This document shows, one piece after another, positions 1-7,660 of a DNA stretch of 22,328 nucleotides. The DNA is taken from contig JAEXDU010000178.1 in NCBI GenBank assembly GCA_023401495.1, positions 1-22,328 on the forward strand, in the 5' to 3' direction. The position numbers and the translations under genes are program-made. The DNA is from Bacillota bacterium. Lineage in GTDB: Bacteria; Bacillota; Clostridia; Oscillospirales; Acutalibacteraceae. The notes under the pieces were generated by a model that worked only from the letters and a program-made list of their open reading frames with translations, was not told the DNA's origin and did not search any database. Every line of letters starts with the position of its first letter. Position 1 is the stretch's first letter.

Positions 1-78
1 ATTCTCATCGTGTGCAGTTGTTCCTTTGGATTTTCAAGGCGCAACCAAAAATCTGCATTCTGAGAACCCCTTCCCTTG

Positions 79-126
79 AAAGTGCCCGCCTTCTCTCTGA
101 ACAAGAGGAGCAACGGGCACTTTTTC
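79..126 (+). terminator. Rho-independent terminator-like hairpin
   Basis: The arm AAAGTGCCCG (79-88) pairs perfectly with CGGGCACTTT (114-123). An inner stem CTTCTCT (90-96) pairs with AGAGGAG (104-110, one G-T pair) around a 7-base loop, and the stem runs into five T's (121-125). It probably ends a transcript coming from a gene to the left of the window. Because it lies about 95 bases ahead of the antiporter start, it could instead sit in that gene's leader. Confidence 0.6.
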
Positions 127-128
127 AT

Positions 129-176
129 TGGCAGATAAAACAGTGTAGCATCATCTGCCACAGATGGGCCTTTTTT
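129..176 (+). promoter_or_regulatory. Two mutually exclusive hairpins before a T-run, possible attenuator
   Basis: TGGCAGAT (129-136) can pair with ATCTGCCA (153-160). Alternatively CATCTG (152-157) can pair with CAGATG (161-166), followed by GGCC and six T's (171-176). The two pairings share bases 153-157, so they cannot form together. This arrangement resembles an antiterminator/terminator pair in the leader of the antiporter gene. No known riboswitch core was recognised. The second hairpin is short (6 bp, 3-base loop), so the regulatory reading is tentative. Confidence 0.3.
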
Positions 177-219
177 AAGCTGCAAAATATACTTTGAACC
201 TTCCAAAAGGAGAATGACA

Positions 220-1284
220 ATGAAGTATTTGTACTGGCTGTTGATCTTTATTCCGATCACTCTTGTTGCAAGATTCGGACTCCACTTAAGCGACGGTATC
301 GTGTTCTGCCTCTGCTGCGCCGGCATCATTCCCCTGGCCGCCGTGCTGGGGGACTCGACCGAACAGATCAGCCTGTATACCGGCCCAAAGATTGGCGGAT
401 TCTTAAACGCTACCATGGGGAACGTGCCGGAAATCCTGATCTGCGGATTCGCCGTTAAGGCGGGTCTCTATTCTCTGGTGCTCACAAGCCTTGCAGGATC
501 GATACTCGGCAACATTCTGCTTGTAATGGGGATGAGCATTTTTGTCGGGGGGCTAAAGTATAAAATTTTGCCCGTCAGCAAAAATATTGTGAAAAATAAT
601 TTTGATCTGCTCGGTTTCGCGCTCTTCAGTATCATCCTTCCCTTTTTCTTTAAGTTTGGAAGTAAGGGAGGCGGCGACCACAACGCGGTAAAGGAATTCA
701 GTCTTGCGCTGGCGATTGTCATGCTTGTGCTGTACATATTGGGGCTGATTTTCTCCTTGATTACGCATAGGGATATCTTTTTGGAGGATACCGACGACGA
801 GGAGGAAGCGGAAGAACCGGAATGGTCATTGAGAAAGGGCGTCGTCATTATGGCTGCGGCGGCGGTAACCGTGGCTGTAATGAGTGAAATTCTAGTCAGT
901 ACTGTGGAAGGTGCCGCAGAACAGTTCGGTTTTGGGGAAGCGTTCATCGGCATCATCCTGATCCCCATTCTGGGAAACGTGGCGGAGCATGCTTCCGCAT
1001 GCCTTATGGCGATCAAGGGGAAGATCAACATCAGCATCGAGATCGCGGTCGGTTCCAGCATGCAGATTGCGCTGTTCGTGACGCCGCTCATGGTCATCTG
1101 GAGCGCGATTCTCGGGAATACGATGGAATATGTCTATACCTCGATGGAGCTGCTCGGGATTGTCATCAGCGTCATTCTCACCGCCACGGTGTTTATGGAC
1201 CACAAGGTCAACTGGCTGGAGGGCGCAGAGCTCATGGTCGCCTATATTGTCCTGGCCGGGGCTTTTCTGGTATTTGGAACTTAA
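220..1284 (+). CDS. CaCA-family Ca2+/H+ (cation/proton) antiporter
   Basis: An integral membrane exchanger of the calcium/cation antiporter superfamily, which expels Ca2+ (or a similar cation) in exchange for protons. The protein (354 aa) shows the two family repeats. The first is around residues 67-73 (GNVPEIL, with the key acidic residue E71), followed by a GSILGNILLVMG segment. The second is around 252-258 (GNVAEHA, E256), followed by GSSMQIALFV. The halves are separated by a very acidic cytoplasmic-type loop (about 189-200, DTDDEEEAEE), as in Cax/ChaA proteins. About 11 hydrophobic segments are visible. The ATG at 220 is preferred over that at 214 because AAGGAG (207-212) leaves 7 bases to 220 but only 1 to 214. 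The gene stands alone. The cation is inferred from the family only. Confidence 0.88.
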   Translation: MKYLYWLLIFIPITLVARFGLHLSDGIVFCLCCAGIIPLAAVLGDSTEQISLYTGPKIGGFLNATMGNVPEILICGFAVKAGLYSLVLTSLAGSILGNILLVMGMSIFVGGLKYKILPVSKNIVKNNFDLLGFALFSIILPFFFKFGSKGGGDHNAVKEFSLALAIVMLVLYILGLIFSLITHRDIFLEDTDDEEEAEEPEWSLRKGVVIMAAAAVTVAVMSEILVSTVEGAAEQFGFGEAFIGIILIPILGNVAEHASACLMAIKGKINISIEIAVGSSMQIALFVTPLMVIWSAILGNTMEYVYTSMELLGIVISVILTATVFMDHKVNWLEGAELMVAYIVLAGAFLVFGT

Positions 1285-1343
1285 AAACCTGCCGTACAGC
1301 AGAATTTGAATGGAGTACGACAGCGCGATGCTAGGGTTTGTAA

Positions 1344-1535
1344 TCATGTCTCATCCACAAGGCATATAGCTGGCTGAAAACCCGGAAGAATCGAAAGAAG
1401 CTCACCACCGACGAGTGGAATTAGGCGATGCAGCTGGCCTGAGAATACAAAAAGCAGGCCGAATAGGGTGGAAGCAGTTCCGTGGTCTGGAAAAGATTTT
1501 CAAGGGGATATAAAGTCGGCAATATTCTAACTTGT
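1344..1535 (+). pseudogene. Decayed coding remnant with in-frame stops
   Basis: One plus-strand frame reads with coding-like composition (for example AYSWLKTRKNRKKLTTDEWN) but is broken by three stop codons: TAG at 1422, TGA at 1437 and TAG at 1458. The text between the stops (AMQLA, EYKKQAE, GGSSSVVWKRFSRGYKVG) stays plausible in the same frame, as expected for a gene decayed by point mutation. The family is not recognised. The remnant runs straight into the strong terminator at 1540, consistent with having been the 3' end of a gene. The call rests on composition only. Confidence 0.25.
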
Positions 1536-1539
1536 CCAG

Positions 1540-1587
1540 AAAGAGCAGAGCATTTGAAGGAAATCCTGCAAATGCTCTGCTCTTTTT
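1540..1587 (+). terminator. Strong Rho-independent terminator
   Basis: A perfect 17-bp stem: AAAGAGCAGAGCATTTG (1540-1556) pairs with CAAATGCTCTGCTCTTT (1569-1585). The loop is 12 bases and the stem ends in a T-run (1583-1587). It is the nearest clear terminator downstream of the antiporter and of the decayed remnant. Confidence 0.8.
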
Positions 1588-1898
1588 CAGTTTCATATAA
1601 AGGCGGATACTTTTTATTAAGGTTTCTGATCTAAGTAAGGCGTTAGTATCACGGATAGCAAGTAGCAGGTTAAAAAATCTATTTAAAGAATTTTTCACAA
1701 ACATATCCATAGCGGACACGTTGCAATCAGAAATAATGTCGAAATCTCAGAATTATAGAGGGCAAAAAATTAAACTGTCGTCAATAAAATAAAAGATATT
1801 TTATGATGAATTAACGAGTACGGCAATGTCTGTAAGCTCCCCCAAAATTCAGAAAGCTGCGGATCTGCGCGACAATCTGTCTTAACATCTCTGCACGT
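1588..1898. other. AT-rich region without a supported gene; one start-less open frame
   Basis: No gene with a start codon and ribosome binding site was found. One plus-strand frame (1601-1792) is open for 63 codons and reads as a lysine- and serine-rich, helix-like peptide (SKALVSRIASSRLKNLFKEF), ending at TAA 1790-1792. It has no ATG before 1736 and no ribosome binding site. It may be another decayed fragment. The flanking remnant and transposase debris make this part of a degraded accessory zone. Confidence 0.3.
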
Positions 1899-2452
1899 CT
1901 ATGAAAAATGGTTATCAAACAGTATCATCCAGTGAAAATATTTTGGGAAGAAGAGTGCATTTAGCAGGCTGGATTGTGAAAGGACGGATCTTACTGCCTT
2001 GTTTCTGACGCAGCAGGTATGTAGTGCGGGATTTTCATACATAAAGAGTTGCTTTGGCATACCAATCGCAGCCACGGCCAGGGGTATTTTAAACACTGCG
2101 TCCGGGATGCGCATTCTTTGTTTTTATCGTCAAAATGAAACTGCCTGGGTCCGTCGGGCCCTGTAATAAGCCAGTAGAATTCCGGTTCATCAATTAAAAC
2201 TTCCAAAATAGTCTCCCAAATTCGTTTGTTCCTCCAACGACAAAAGCGGCGATGCGTGTTTTTCCAATCGCCGTATTTAGAAGGCAGACTTCTCCACGAT
2301 GCACCGGTATATAGCACCCAGAACACTCCATTGATAAAGCGTCTGGTATCGTGTGCATTCCCACCTCTCTCTCCTTTTTCGCCAATGATACAGGGCTGAA
2401 TAAGGTTCCAAATCCGGTCTGTGATATCATTCCACTCCGTAGAAACAGCCAT
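1899..2452 (-). pseudogene. IS5-type transposase remnant (DUF4096 N-terminus, frameshifted)
   Basis: Transposase of the IS5/IS4-like group. From an ATG at 2452 (minus strand, with AAGGTG 5 bases upstream) the protein reads MAVSTEWNDITDRIW, then GVFWVLYTGASWRSLP and WKNTHRRFCRWRNKRIWE. This is the typical DUF4096 helix-turn-helix domain. The family should continue with a DST..RxHQH catalytic block, but it is missing. Instead the reading switches frame at about 2110: the second frame shows KIPLAVAAIGMPKQL, resembling the family's KIHLAVDAHGMPVR stretch. The first frame ends at 1991 after 153 codons, whereas intact relatives are usually about 250-270 residues. An internal deletion plus frameshift has therefore killed the gene. 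Terminal inverted repeats were not found. Confidence 0.75.
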
Positions 2453-2633
2453 AAAATCACCTTCCAACACAATGTGTTTTATTTTTGTATATATACCACA
2501 AGCGCAAAGCACCGTTGTGGTGTGTTTTATCAATTGACGAAGCTGATATGACAGCTTCTTTGCGGCTATTATACCATATTTTATTGACGGCGTTCCCAAA
2601 AAAGAATGGAATAATTTTAGAGGAATATTGTGC

Positions 2634-2664
2634 TTGACATAGCCCTTTGGGCCATTGATATACT
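2634..2664 (+). promoter_or_regulatory. Promoter with MerR-type 19-bp spacer and central dyad
   Basis: A perfect -35 box TTGACA (2634-2639) and a -10 box TATACT (2659-2664) are separated by 19 bases. The -10 also carries the extended TG motif (2656-2657). The spacer contains the dyad GCCC-TTT-GGGC (2642-2652), close to its centre. A stretched 19-20-bp spacer holding a dyad is characteristic of promoters activated by MerR-family proteins. A MerR-family gene lies at the end of this same cluster. The start codon of the aconitase X gene is 67 bases downstream. That this MerR binds here is inference. Confidence 0.65.
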
Positions 2665-2730
2665 GTGCTAAAGAGGAAAAGCGAAACAGGATTTTTGAAA
2701 ACATGAAAAAGTATAGAAGGTGGATGAGTT

Positions 2731-3945
2731 ATGATTCTGAATCGGGAACAGCAGGCCATGCTCGATGGCGAGTATGGTGAAGGCAGCTCTTATGCCATAA
2801 AGATTCAACTCGCGCTGGGTGAGGCTTTCGATGCCCCCCGCATGGTGCCCATCACCAGAGCTCACGTGGCCCTGAGCAACCAGGAGGCCGACCTGTGGTT
2901 TGCTGAAAAGATGCTGGCTGGTGGTGCGAAGTGCCGAGTGGCTCCTACAGTGAACCCCGGCTTCTGTTATTCCTACTTTACCGATCCCGGGCGGGAGCAT
3001 CCGGTAGACCCCCAATTTGCCGACCTGATGCTGCGTACCCACAACGCCTATAAGGGTTTGGGGGCCATTCTCTCTTATAACTGTACCCCCTATGTGGCCT
3101 CCAATGTGCCTAACTTCGGTGAAATCTGTGCTTTTTCTGAGAGCAGCGCCACCCCTTATGTTAACTCCGTATGGGGGGCCCGCTCCAACCGCGAGGGTGC
3201 AAACAGTGCTCTATGCGCCGCCATCACCGGCTATGTGCCTGAATACGGACTTCTGCTGGATGAAAATCGGAGGGGCAGCATCCTGGTTCATGTGGAAGCG
3301 GACATGAAGGCCGACTTCGAGTACCATTTGCTGGGCATGATGGGAAAGAAGATCGGGGAGGGTATCCCTGTTTTCACCGGATTGCCCAAGCACATTAATC
3401 CCGAGGCCCTGACCAACTTAGGCGCTCAGCTGAATACCTCCGGTGCCTACGGCATGTACCACATCGTGGGTTTTACCCCCGAGGCTCCCACTCTCGAATC
3501 CGCTTTCGGAGGAAAGAAACCCGATCGGGAGGTAGTCATTACCGACCGGGATTTAAAGGACATCTTAGAGGAGATCAGCGATGCTGGCAGACGGAAGATT
3601 GACTTTGCGATGTTTGGCTGTCCCCACTTCACCCTAAAGCAGGCCAAATACATCGCCGACCATATCGAGGGCAAAAAGCTGGCCATTCCTATGTACACTC
3701 TGGTATCCAGCACTACTACCGAGATGGCGGCCCGTATGGGCATCAGTGATGTGTTGGCCGCTGCCGGCGCTGAATTGATCCCCGACAGCTGTCCCGATCA
3801 GCCCTGCTGGCATTTTCTGGCCGGCAAGGAGGGGATTACCGAATCCCCCAAGTGCGCCTATTACCCGCGCCGCCGCGGTATCAACTTCGTGATTCGTGAT
3901 CTGGATACCTGCATTGAGACTGCTTTGACTGGAGAGGTGAAATAA
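2731..3945 (+). CDS. Aconitase X (AcnX, DUF521) large catalytic subunit; hydro-lyase
   Basis: Iron-sulfur hydro-lyase of the aconitase X group. Characterised members are bacterial cis-3-hydroxy-L-proline dehydratases and archaeal phosphomevalonate dehydratase. The 404-residue length fits the separate large subunit of two-subunit (type II) enzymes. Visible family features are ILSYNCTPY (C118), a GARSNREG block (149-156, R151/N153/E155), FGCPHFT (C297) and LIPDSCPDQPCWH (C354, C359). The cysteines are the expected cluster ligands. GAAGGTGG lies about 8 bases before the ATG. It is the first gene of the catabolic cluster and is followed one base later by its swivel subunit. The family is certain and the substrate is not: no proline racemase or pyrroline reductase, the usual partners in hydroxyproline breakdown, is nearby. 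Confidence 0.92.
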   Translation: MILNREQQAMLDGEYGEGSSYAIKIQLALGEAFDAPRMVPITRAHVALSNQEADLWFAEKMLAGGAKCRVAPTVNPGFCYSYFTDPGREHPVDPQFADLMLRTHNAYKGLGAILSYNCTPYVASNVPNFGEICAFSESSATPYVNSVWGARSNREGANSALCAAITGYVPEYGLLLDENRRGSILVHVEADMKADFEYHLLGMMGKKIGEGIPVFTGLPKHINPEALTNLGAQLNTSGAYGMYHIVGFTPEAPTLESAFGGKKPDREVVITDRDLKDILEEISDAGRRKIDFAMFGCPHFTLKQAKYIADHIEGKKLAIPMYTLVSSTTTEMAARMGISDVLAAAGAELIPDSCPDQPCWHFLAGKEGITESPKCAYYPRRRGINFVIRDLDTCIETALTGEVK

Positions 3946-3946
3946 G

Positions 3947-4354
3947 ATGGCGAAGAGGTTTACTTGTCACAAAATTTCCGAGGGCAGGGTTCAGGCTGAC
4001 GCTGCCATTTCCAGGGACCGCATCATGTTTTATCAAATCGTGCCGGAAACCGGGGTCATTATGGAAAAAGCACATGCTTTGGAAGGGCGGTCTATCGCTC
4101 AGAAAGTTCTGATTTTTCCCGGCGGAAAAGGGAGTTCAGTGGTACAGGCCGACGGTTTGTACCAGTTGAACATGCACCAGAACATGCCTGCCGCCATGAT
4201 TATCCAGTTCCCTGAACCGGTGCTGGTGTCCAGCGCCATTATCATGGGAGTCCCCTTGGTGGATAAGGTGGATTCCGCTTTCTATGAGGCGGTCAAAGAC
4301 GGTGATGCTGTGGTTGTCAATGCCGACGAGGGCTATGTGGAAATTTTAAGCTGA
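3947..4354 (+). CDS. Aconitase X small (swivel, DUF126) subunit
   Basis: The 135-residue swivel-domain partner of the preceding AcnX large subunit. Together they form one dehydratase active site. The hallmark FPGGKGSSV lies at residues 57-65; its conserved serine (S63/S64) is the active-site serine of the family. The central IIQFPEPVLVSSAIIMGVPLVD stretch is also typical. The start codon is one base after the stop of the large subunit, and the ribosome binding site GGAGAGG (3931-3937) sits inside the upstream gene, so the two are translationally coupled. In type I AcnX proteins these two parts are fused; here they are separate, as in type II. Confidence 0.92.
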   Translation: MAKRFTCHKISEGRVQADAAISRDRIMFYQIVPETGVIMEKAHALEGRSIAQKVLIFPGGKGSSVVQADGLYQLNMHQNMPAAMIIQFPEPVLVSSAIIMGVPLVDKVDSAFYEAVKDGDAVVVNADEGYVEILS

Positions 4355-4452
4355 ACAATGCATTCCATTTGCGCTGAAAAACGATCCTTTTATCCATTAA
4401 AAAGGTGAGAATCATTTGATCATATTTAAATCGTTTAAGGAGATGCATAACC

Positions 4453-5718
4453 ATGAAAATGTACAAGGATGCGACAAGAAAGACCTATGAACGCAGTCAG
4501 GAAACCATTGAGCTGGTCAGCGGCATCATTCAAGATGTCAAAAATCAGGGTGACCAGAAGCTTTTGGAGCTGTCCCAAAAATTCGACGGGATCACCTTGA
4601 ACACAGTTAAAGTAAGCAGAGCTGAAATTGACAAGGCTTATACGCAGATATCCAAAGAGACGATAGAAGCCATTAAGAATGCCGCTTCGCAGATTCGTTT
4701 CTTTGCTGAAAAGCAACTGGAGTCCATGAAATCAATTACTGTTGCCACACCGATTCCCGGTGTTACGCTGGGTCACAGGCTGATTCCGGTACAAACGGTA
4801 GGTGCGTATGTACCCGCTGGGCGCTATCCCCTTCCAAGTACAGCGCTTATGCTTGCCATTCCCGCTAAGGTGGCTGGGGTAGAAAAAGTAGTGGCTTGCA
4901 GCCCCGCGGCCAAAGGTTACGAGACCATTCATCCTGCGGTTTTAGTTGCTATGGATATTGCCGGAGTAGACGAAATCTATTGTGCCGGCGGCGCCCAGGC
5001 AATCGCTGCAATGGCATATGGTACTGAGACGATCAAGAAGGTAGATCTGATTGCCGGACCGGGTAATCGCTTTGTGACCGAAGCCAAGCGTCAGGTGCTG
5101 GGCTCCGTCGGTATCGATAGTCTGGCTGGCCCCAGCGAAGTACTGGTCATTGCCGATGAAATGGCCGATCCCAAGTATACGGCCATTGATTTGCTGGCGC
5201 AGAGCGAACACGATCCCAATGCACGCGCGACACTGATCACTACCTCTACTGTTTTTGCCGACAATGTATTGGAATGGCTCCACAAGTATGCTGACGAACT
5301 GTCCACTGGTGAAACGGCTAAGAAATCTTGGCAGGATAATGGCACGATCATTATTGCCGATTCCATGGAAGAGGCGATTCAGATCTCCGACGATATCGCT
5401 CCCGAGCATCTTGAAGTACATACTCATAACAGCGATGCCGTGTCCGAAAAGCTTCGCAATTTCGGTTCTCTCTTCATTGGCGAATATGCTCCGGTAGCCT
5501 TTGGCGATTACTGCTCCGGTACCAATCATACTCTGCCTACGATGTCTACTGCCAAATACTCTAACGGCGTGTGGGTCGGCACTTTCCTGAAAACCTCTTT
5601 TACCCAGCACATTTCCAAAGAAGGGTGCGCAAATCTTGCACGGACCTGCATACAGATGGCTGGTGAAGAAGGGCTGTTCGCGCATCAGAAGTCCGTTTTG
5701 GTCCGCGTGGAAGAGTAA
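4453..5718 (+). CDS. HisD-family (histidinol dehydrogenase-like) zinc/NAD dehydrogenase
   Basis: A 421-residue protein of the histidinol dehydrogenase family, which oxidises a primary alcohol to a carboxylate in two NAD-dependent steps through an aldehyde. Residues matching the E. coli HisD zinc site are present: Q250 and H253 (DLLAQSEHDPNA), D352 (FGDYCSGTNH) and H411 (EEGLFAH). The catalytic pair E318-H319 (APEHLEV) and H359 are also there. AGPGNRFVTEAK and SLAGPSEVLVIAD are family signatures. No other histidine biosynthesis gene is nearby. Together with its place between a dehydratase and two more dehydrogenases, this suggests a catabolic paralogue like HpsN (sulfopropanediol dehydrogenase) rather than true HisD. 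AAGGAG (4437-4442) lies 10 bases before the start. A role in histidine synthesis cannot be excluded from sequence alone. Confidence 0.87.
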   Translation: MKMYKDATRKTYERSQETIELVSGIIQDVKNQGDQKLLELSQKFDGITLNTVKVSRAEIDKAYTQISKETIEAIKNAASQIRFFAEKQLESMKSITVATPIPGVTLGHRLIPVQTVGAYVPAGRYPLPSTALMLAIPAKVAGVEKVVACSPAAKGYETIHPAVLVAMDIAGVDEIYCAGGAQAIAAMAYGTETIKKVDLIAGPGNRFVTEAKRQVLGSVGIDSLAGPSEVLVIADEMADPKYTAIDLLAQSEHDPNARATLITTSTVFADNVLEWLHKYADELSTGETAKKSWQDNGTIIIADSMEEAIQISDDIAPEHLEVHTHNSDAVSEKLRNFGSLFIGEYAPVAFGDYCSGTNHTLPTMSTAKYSNGVWVGTFLKTSFTQHISKEGCANLARTCIQMAGEEGLFAHQKSVLVRVEE

Positions 5719-5783
5719 TTCGCTTTCAAAGCATTTTCTGAATGAACTTTTATTCTAATGATAAAAGCTGGGGAGGATTTATT

Positions 5784-6560
5784 ATGAGTATTCTCAAAGG
5801 GAAAAATGTTTTCGATGTAAAAAACAAGGTTGTGCTAGTTACAGGTGCCGCTACCGGCTTAGGGGAAGGGTATGCGCATATCTTTGCCGAGTCCGGCTGC
5901 AAAGTGGCCTGTGCAGACATTCATTTGGAAAAGGTAAAGCTCACTGCGGAGGATATTCAGAGAGGGGGAGGCAAAGCCCGGGCGTTTCATGTTGATGTGA
6001 CGGATCGCGGCAGCATTCAGTCCATGGTAGCCGAAGTCCTGAAAGTTTATGGCCGTATAGATGTATTGGTAAATAACGCGGGTGTGGAACATATCGAACC
6101 CTTTACGGAGGTCACGGAAGAACATTACGATTTTATCACCGGTGTGAATCTGAAAGGCGTATTTTTTGTAGGGCAGGAAGTCGCCAAGGTCATGAAGGAG
6201 AACGGTGGAGGCAAAATCATTAATATCGGTTCTTTGGGCAGCTATATTGGCCTGCCGGAATCCAGTGTATACTGCACCACCAAGGGTGGCGTCATTCAGT
6301 TGTCCAAAACGATGTCTATTGAGCTTGGGCCTGACCATATTCAGGTTAATTGTATCGCTCCGGGCTATTTTATTACACCTATGACCCAACCTTTCTACGA
6401 TGACCCCCAGCACAGGGCTTGGATCGAAAGCCGCATTCCGCTGCATACCTGGGGTACCGTAGAAGATTTGGCCGGCCCTATGCTGTTTCTGGCTTCTTCT
6501 GCGAGTGATTATATCACCGGAACTACAATTCAAGTGGATGGAGGCTGGCTGGCAAGTTAG
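5784..6560 (+). CDS. Short-chain dehydrogenase/reductase (SDR, classical type)
   Basis: A 258-residue NAD(P)-dependent oxidoreductase of the classical SDR fold, which typically interconverts a secondary alcohol and a ketone. Seen are the nucleotide-binding TGAATGLG (20-27), D45 after the second strand (favours NAD), NNAG (97-100), a catalytic serine in INIGSLGSY (S150), YCTTK (Y163, K167) and a C-terminal VDGGWLAS. The overall pattern resembles gluconate 5-dehydrogenase/KduD-like enzymes acting on sugar acids. ATG 5784 is chosen over the upstream ATG at 5742 because GGGGAGG (5770-5776) sits 7 bases before it. Located 65 bases after the HisD-like gene and 42 before the zinc dehydrogenase, it is part of the same operon. 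Its substrate is unknown. Confidence 0.88.
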   Translation: MSILKGKNVFDVKNKVVLVTGAATGLGEGYAHIFAESGCKVACADIHLEKVKLTAEDIQRGGGKARAFHVDVTDRGSIQSMVAEVLKVYGRIDVLVNNAGVEHIEPFTEVTEEHYDFITGVNLKGVFFVGQEVAKVMKENGGGKIINIGSLGSYIGLPESSVYCTTKGGVIQLSKTMSIELGPDHIQVNCIAPGYFITPMTQPFYDDPQHRAWIESRIPLHTWGTVEDLAGPMLFLASSASDYITGTTIQVDGGWLAS

Positions 6561-6602
6561 TTTTGGATACAAATCAACTTTAAACTGTGAAAGGAGACCG
6601 CT

Positions 6603-7595
6603 ATGCAAGCGCTAAGATACTATGGAATCCACGATGTACGGGTAGAGGAAATTGAAAAGCCCATTTGTCAGGATGATGAGGTGCTGATTAAAATTGCCTA
6701 TGCGGGCATTTGTGGCTCTGATCTTCACATTTATAACAAAGGAATGTTCATTCAGAATATTCCCGAAACGATGGGCCATGAGTTTGATGGTGTGGTAGTG
6801 GAGGTCGGGAAAAACATTCAAAACCTGAAACTGGGCGACAAGGTGATTGCCAATCCGATGGTTCCCTGCATGACCTGTAAGAGCTGCAAAAAAGGGAGCT
6901 ACAACACCTGTGAAGCACTGGGCTTTATCGGCGAAGTTTCTCAAGGCTGTTTTACAGAATATATTGCGCTAAAAGAAGCTGCGGTCATCAAGGTTACTGA
7001 GAATGCGGATCTGAGAATGGTGGCTCTGTCAGAACCTCTGGCGGTCGCTGTGAATATCTGCCGCCGTGCTTCCTTTGTCCCAGGGGACCGCATTGCTTTG
7101 ATCGGCGCAGGGCCGATCGGTCTTTTGACCATTGCGCTGGCCTATCAGGTTTATGGAGTTCACGATATCACGGTAGTGGATTTGTCCGAAAAGCGCCTGG
7201 AACTGGCGAAGAAGTTAGGCGCCAGAAGAGCTGTGAAAACATTGGAGAAAGGCGAATGCTTCCATAAAATTGTGGAGGCCGCCGGTGCCCCTGCTACTTT
7301 TTCTCTGGCCACTAAGCATGTGGATTCCAACGGTTTTATCTATGTAGTCAGCATCTTTGAGAAGGAGTTTGACATCGACATCAATGCTTTGGTTGCTGCT
7401 CAGGCCACTTTGGTCGGCTGCAATGTTTATACAGATGACGACTTGCGCACCGCGGCATCCTATATCACTGAAAATCGGGTGGAGATCAGCCCTGTTATCT
7501 CTGCCGAATATCAGCTGAAAGATGGAAAAAAAGCATTTGAACTGTTGAGTTCTGTTGATAAAAATGCCGCAAAAATTTTGTTTCAAATGAAATAA
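6603..7595 (+). CDS. Zinc-dependent medium-chain alcohol dehydrogenase (sorbitol DH/LgoD-like)
   Basis: A 330-residue MDR-family dehydrogenase, using NAD and zinc to oxidise a polyol or hydroxy acid. Catalytic zinc ligands are C37 (GICGSD), H59-E60 (GHEFDG) and E144 (SEPLAV). The structural zinc site has C89, C92, C95 and C103. The Rossmann motif GAGPIG is at 168-173, and D193 at the end of the next strand favours NAD. The closest familiar types are sorbitol, L-galactonate (LgoD) and RspB-like dehydrogenases. The AAAGGAG ribosome binding site is just upstream. It is the last enzyme gene before the permease. The exact substrate cannot be assigned. Confidence 0.9.
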   Translation: MQALRYYGIHDVRVEEIEKPICQDDEVLIKIAYAGICGSDLHIYNKGMFIQNIPETMGHEFDGVVVEVGKNIQNLKLGDKVIANPMVPCMTCKSCKKGSYNTCEALGFIGEVSQGCFTEYIALKEAAVIKVTENADLRMVALSEPLAVAVNICRRASFVPGDRIALIGAGPIGLLTIALAYQVYGVHDITVVDLSEKRLELAKKLGARRAVKTLEKGECFHKIVEAAGAPATFSLATKHVDSNGFIYVVSIFEKEFDIDINALVAAQATLVGCNVYTDDDLRTAASYITENRVEISPVISAEYQLKDGKKAFELLSSVDKNAAKILFQMK

Positions 7596-7648
7596 TTCTC
7601 ACACATAACAAGAGAGCCATTATGATGGAAATTATTTTTTAGGTATCC

Positions 7649-7660
7649 ACCAGTACTGGT
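7649..7660. promoter_or_regulatory. Perfect 12-bp palindrome ahead of the permease gene
   Basis: ACCAGTACTGGT is a perfect palindrome 41 bases before the permease start, in the 106-base gap after the zinc dehydrogenase. It overlaps GGTCAAAC (7658-7665), a string that recurs as an inverted repeat at 10713-10720 and 10749-10756. It could be an operator giving the permease its own control. The upstream -35/-10 boxes are poor, so this is tentative. Confidence 0.35.

Noticed and set aside
12..197. 61-codon plus-strand open frame at the left edge
   Set aside because: It runs through two hairpins with T-runs, has no ribosome binding site, and its composition looks random; it is non-coding leader or terminator sequence.
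468..1097. 209-codon minus-strand open frame inside the antiporter gene
   Set aside because: It is antisense to a gene with clear CaCA motifs and its translation shows only low-complexity Ser/Met/Pro text.
4942..5685. 247-codon minus-strand open frame within the HisD-like gene
   Set aside because: Shadow of the strongly conserved plus-strand gene, with no ribosome binding site or recognisable domain.
5859..6608. 249-codon minus-strand open frame within the SDR gene
   Set aside because: Shadow of a gene with all SDR motifs; the translation matches no family I know.
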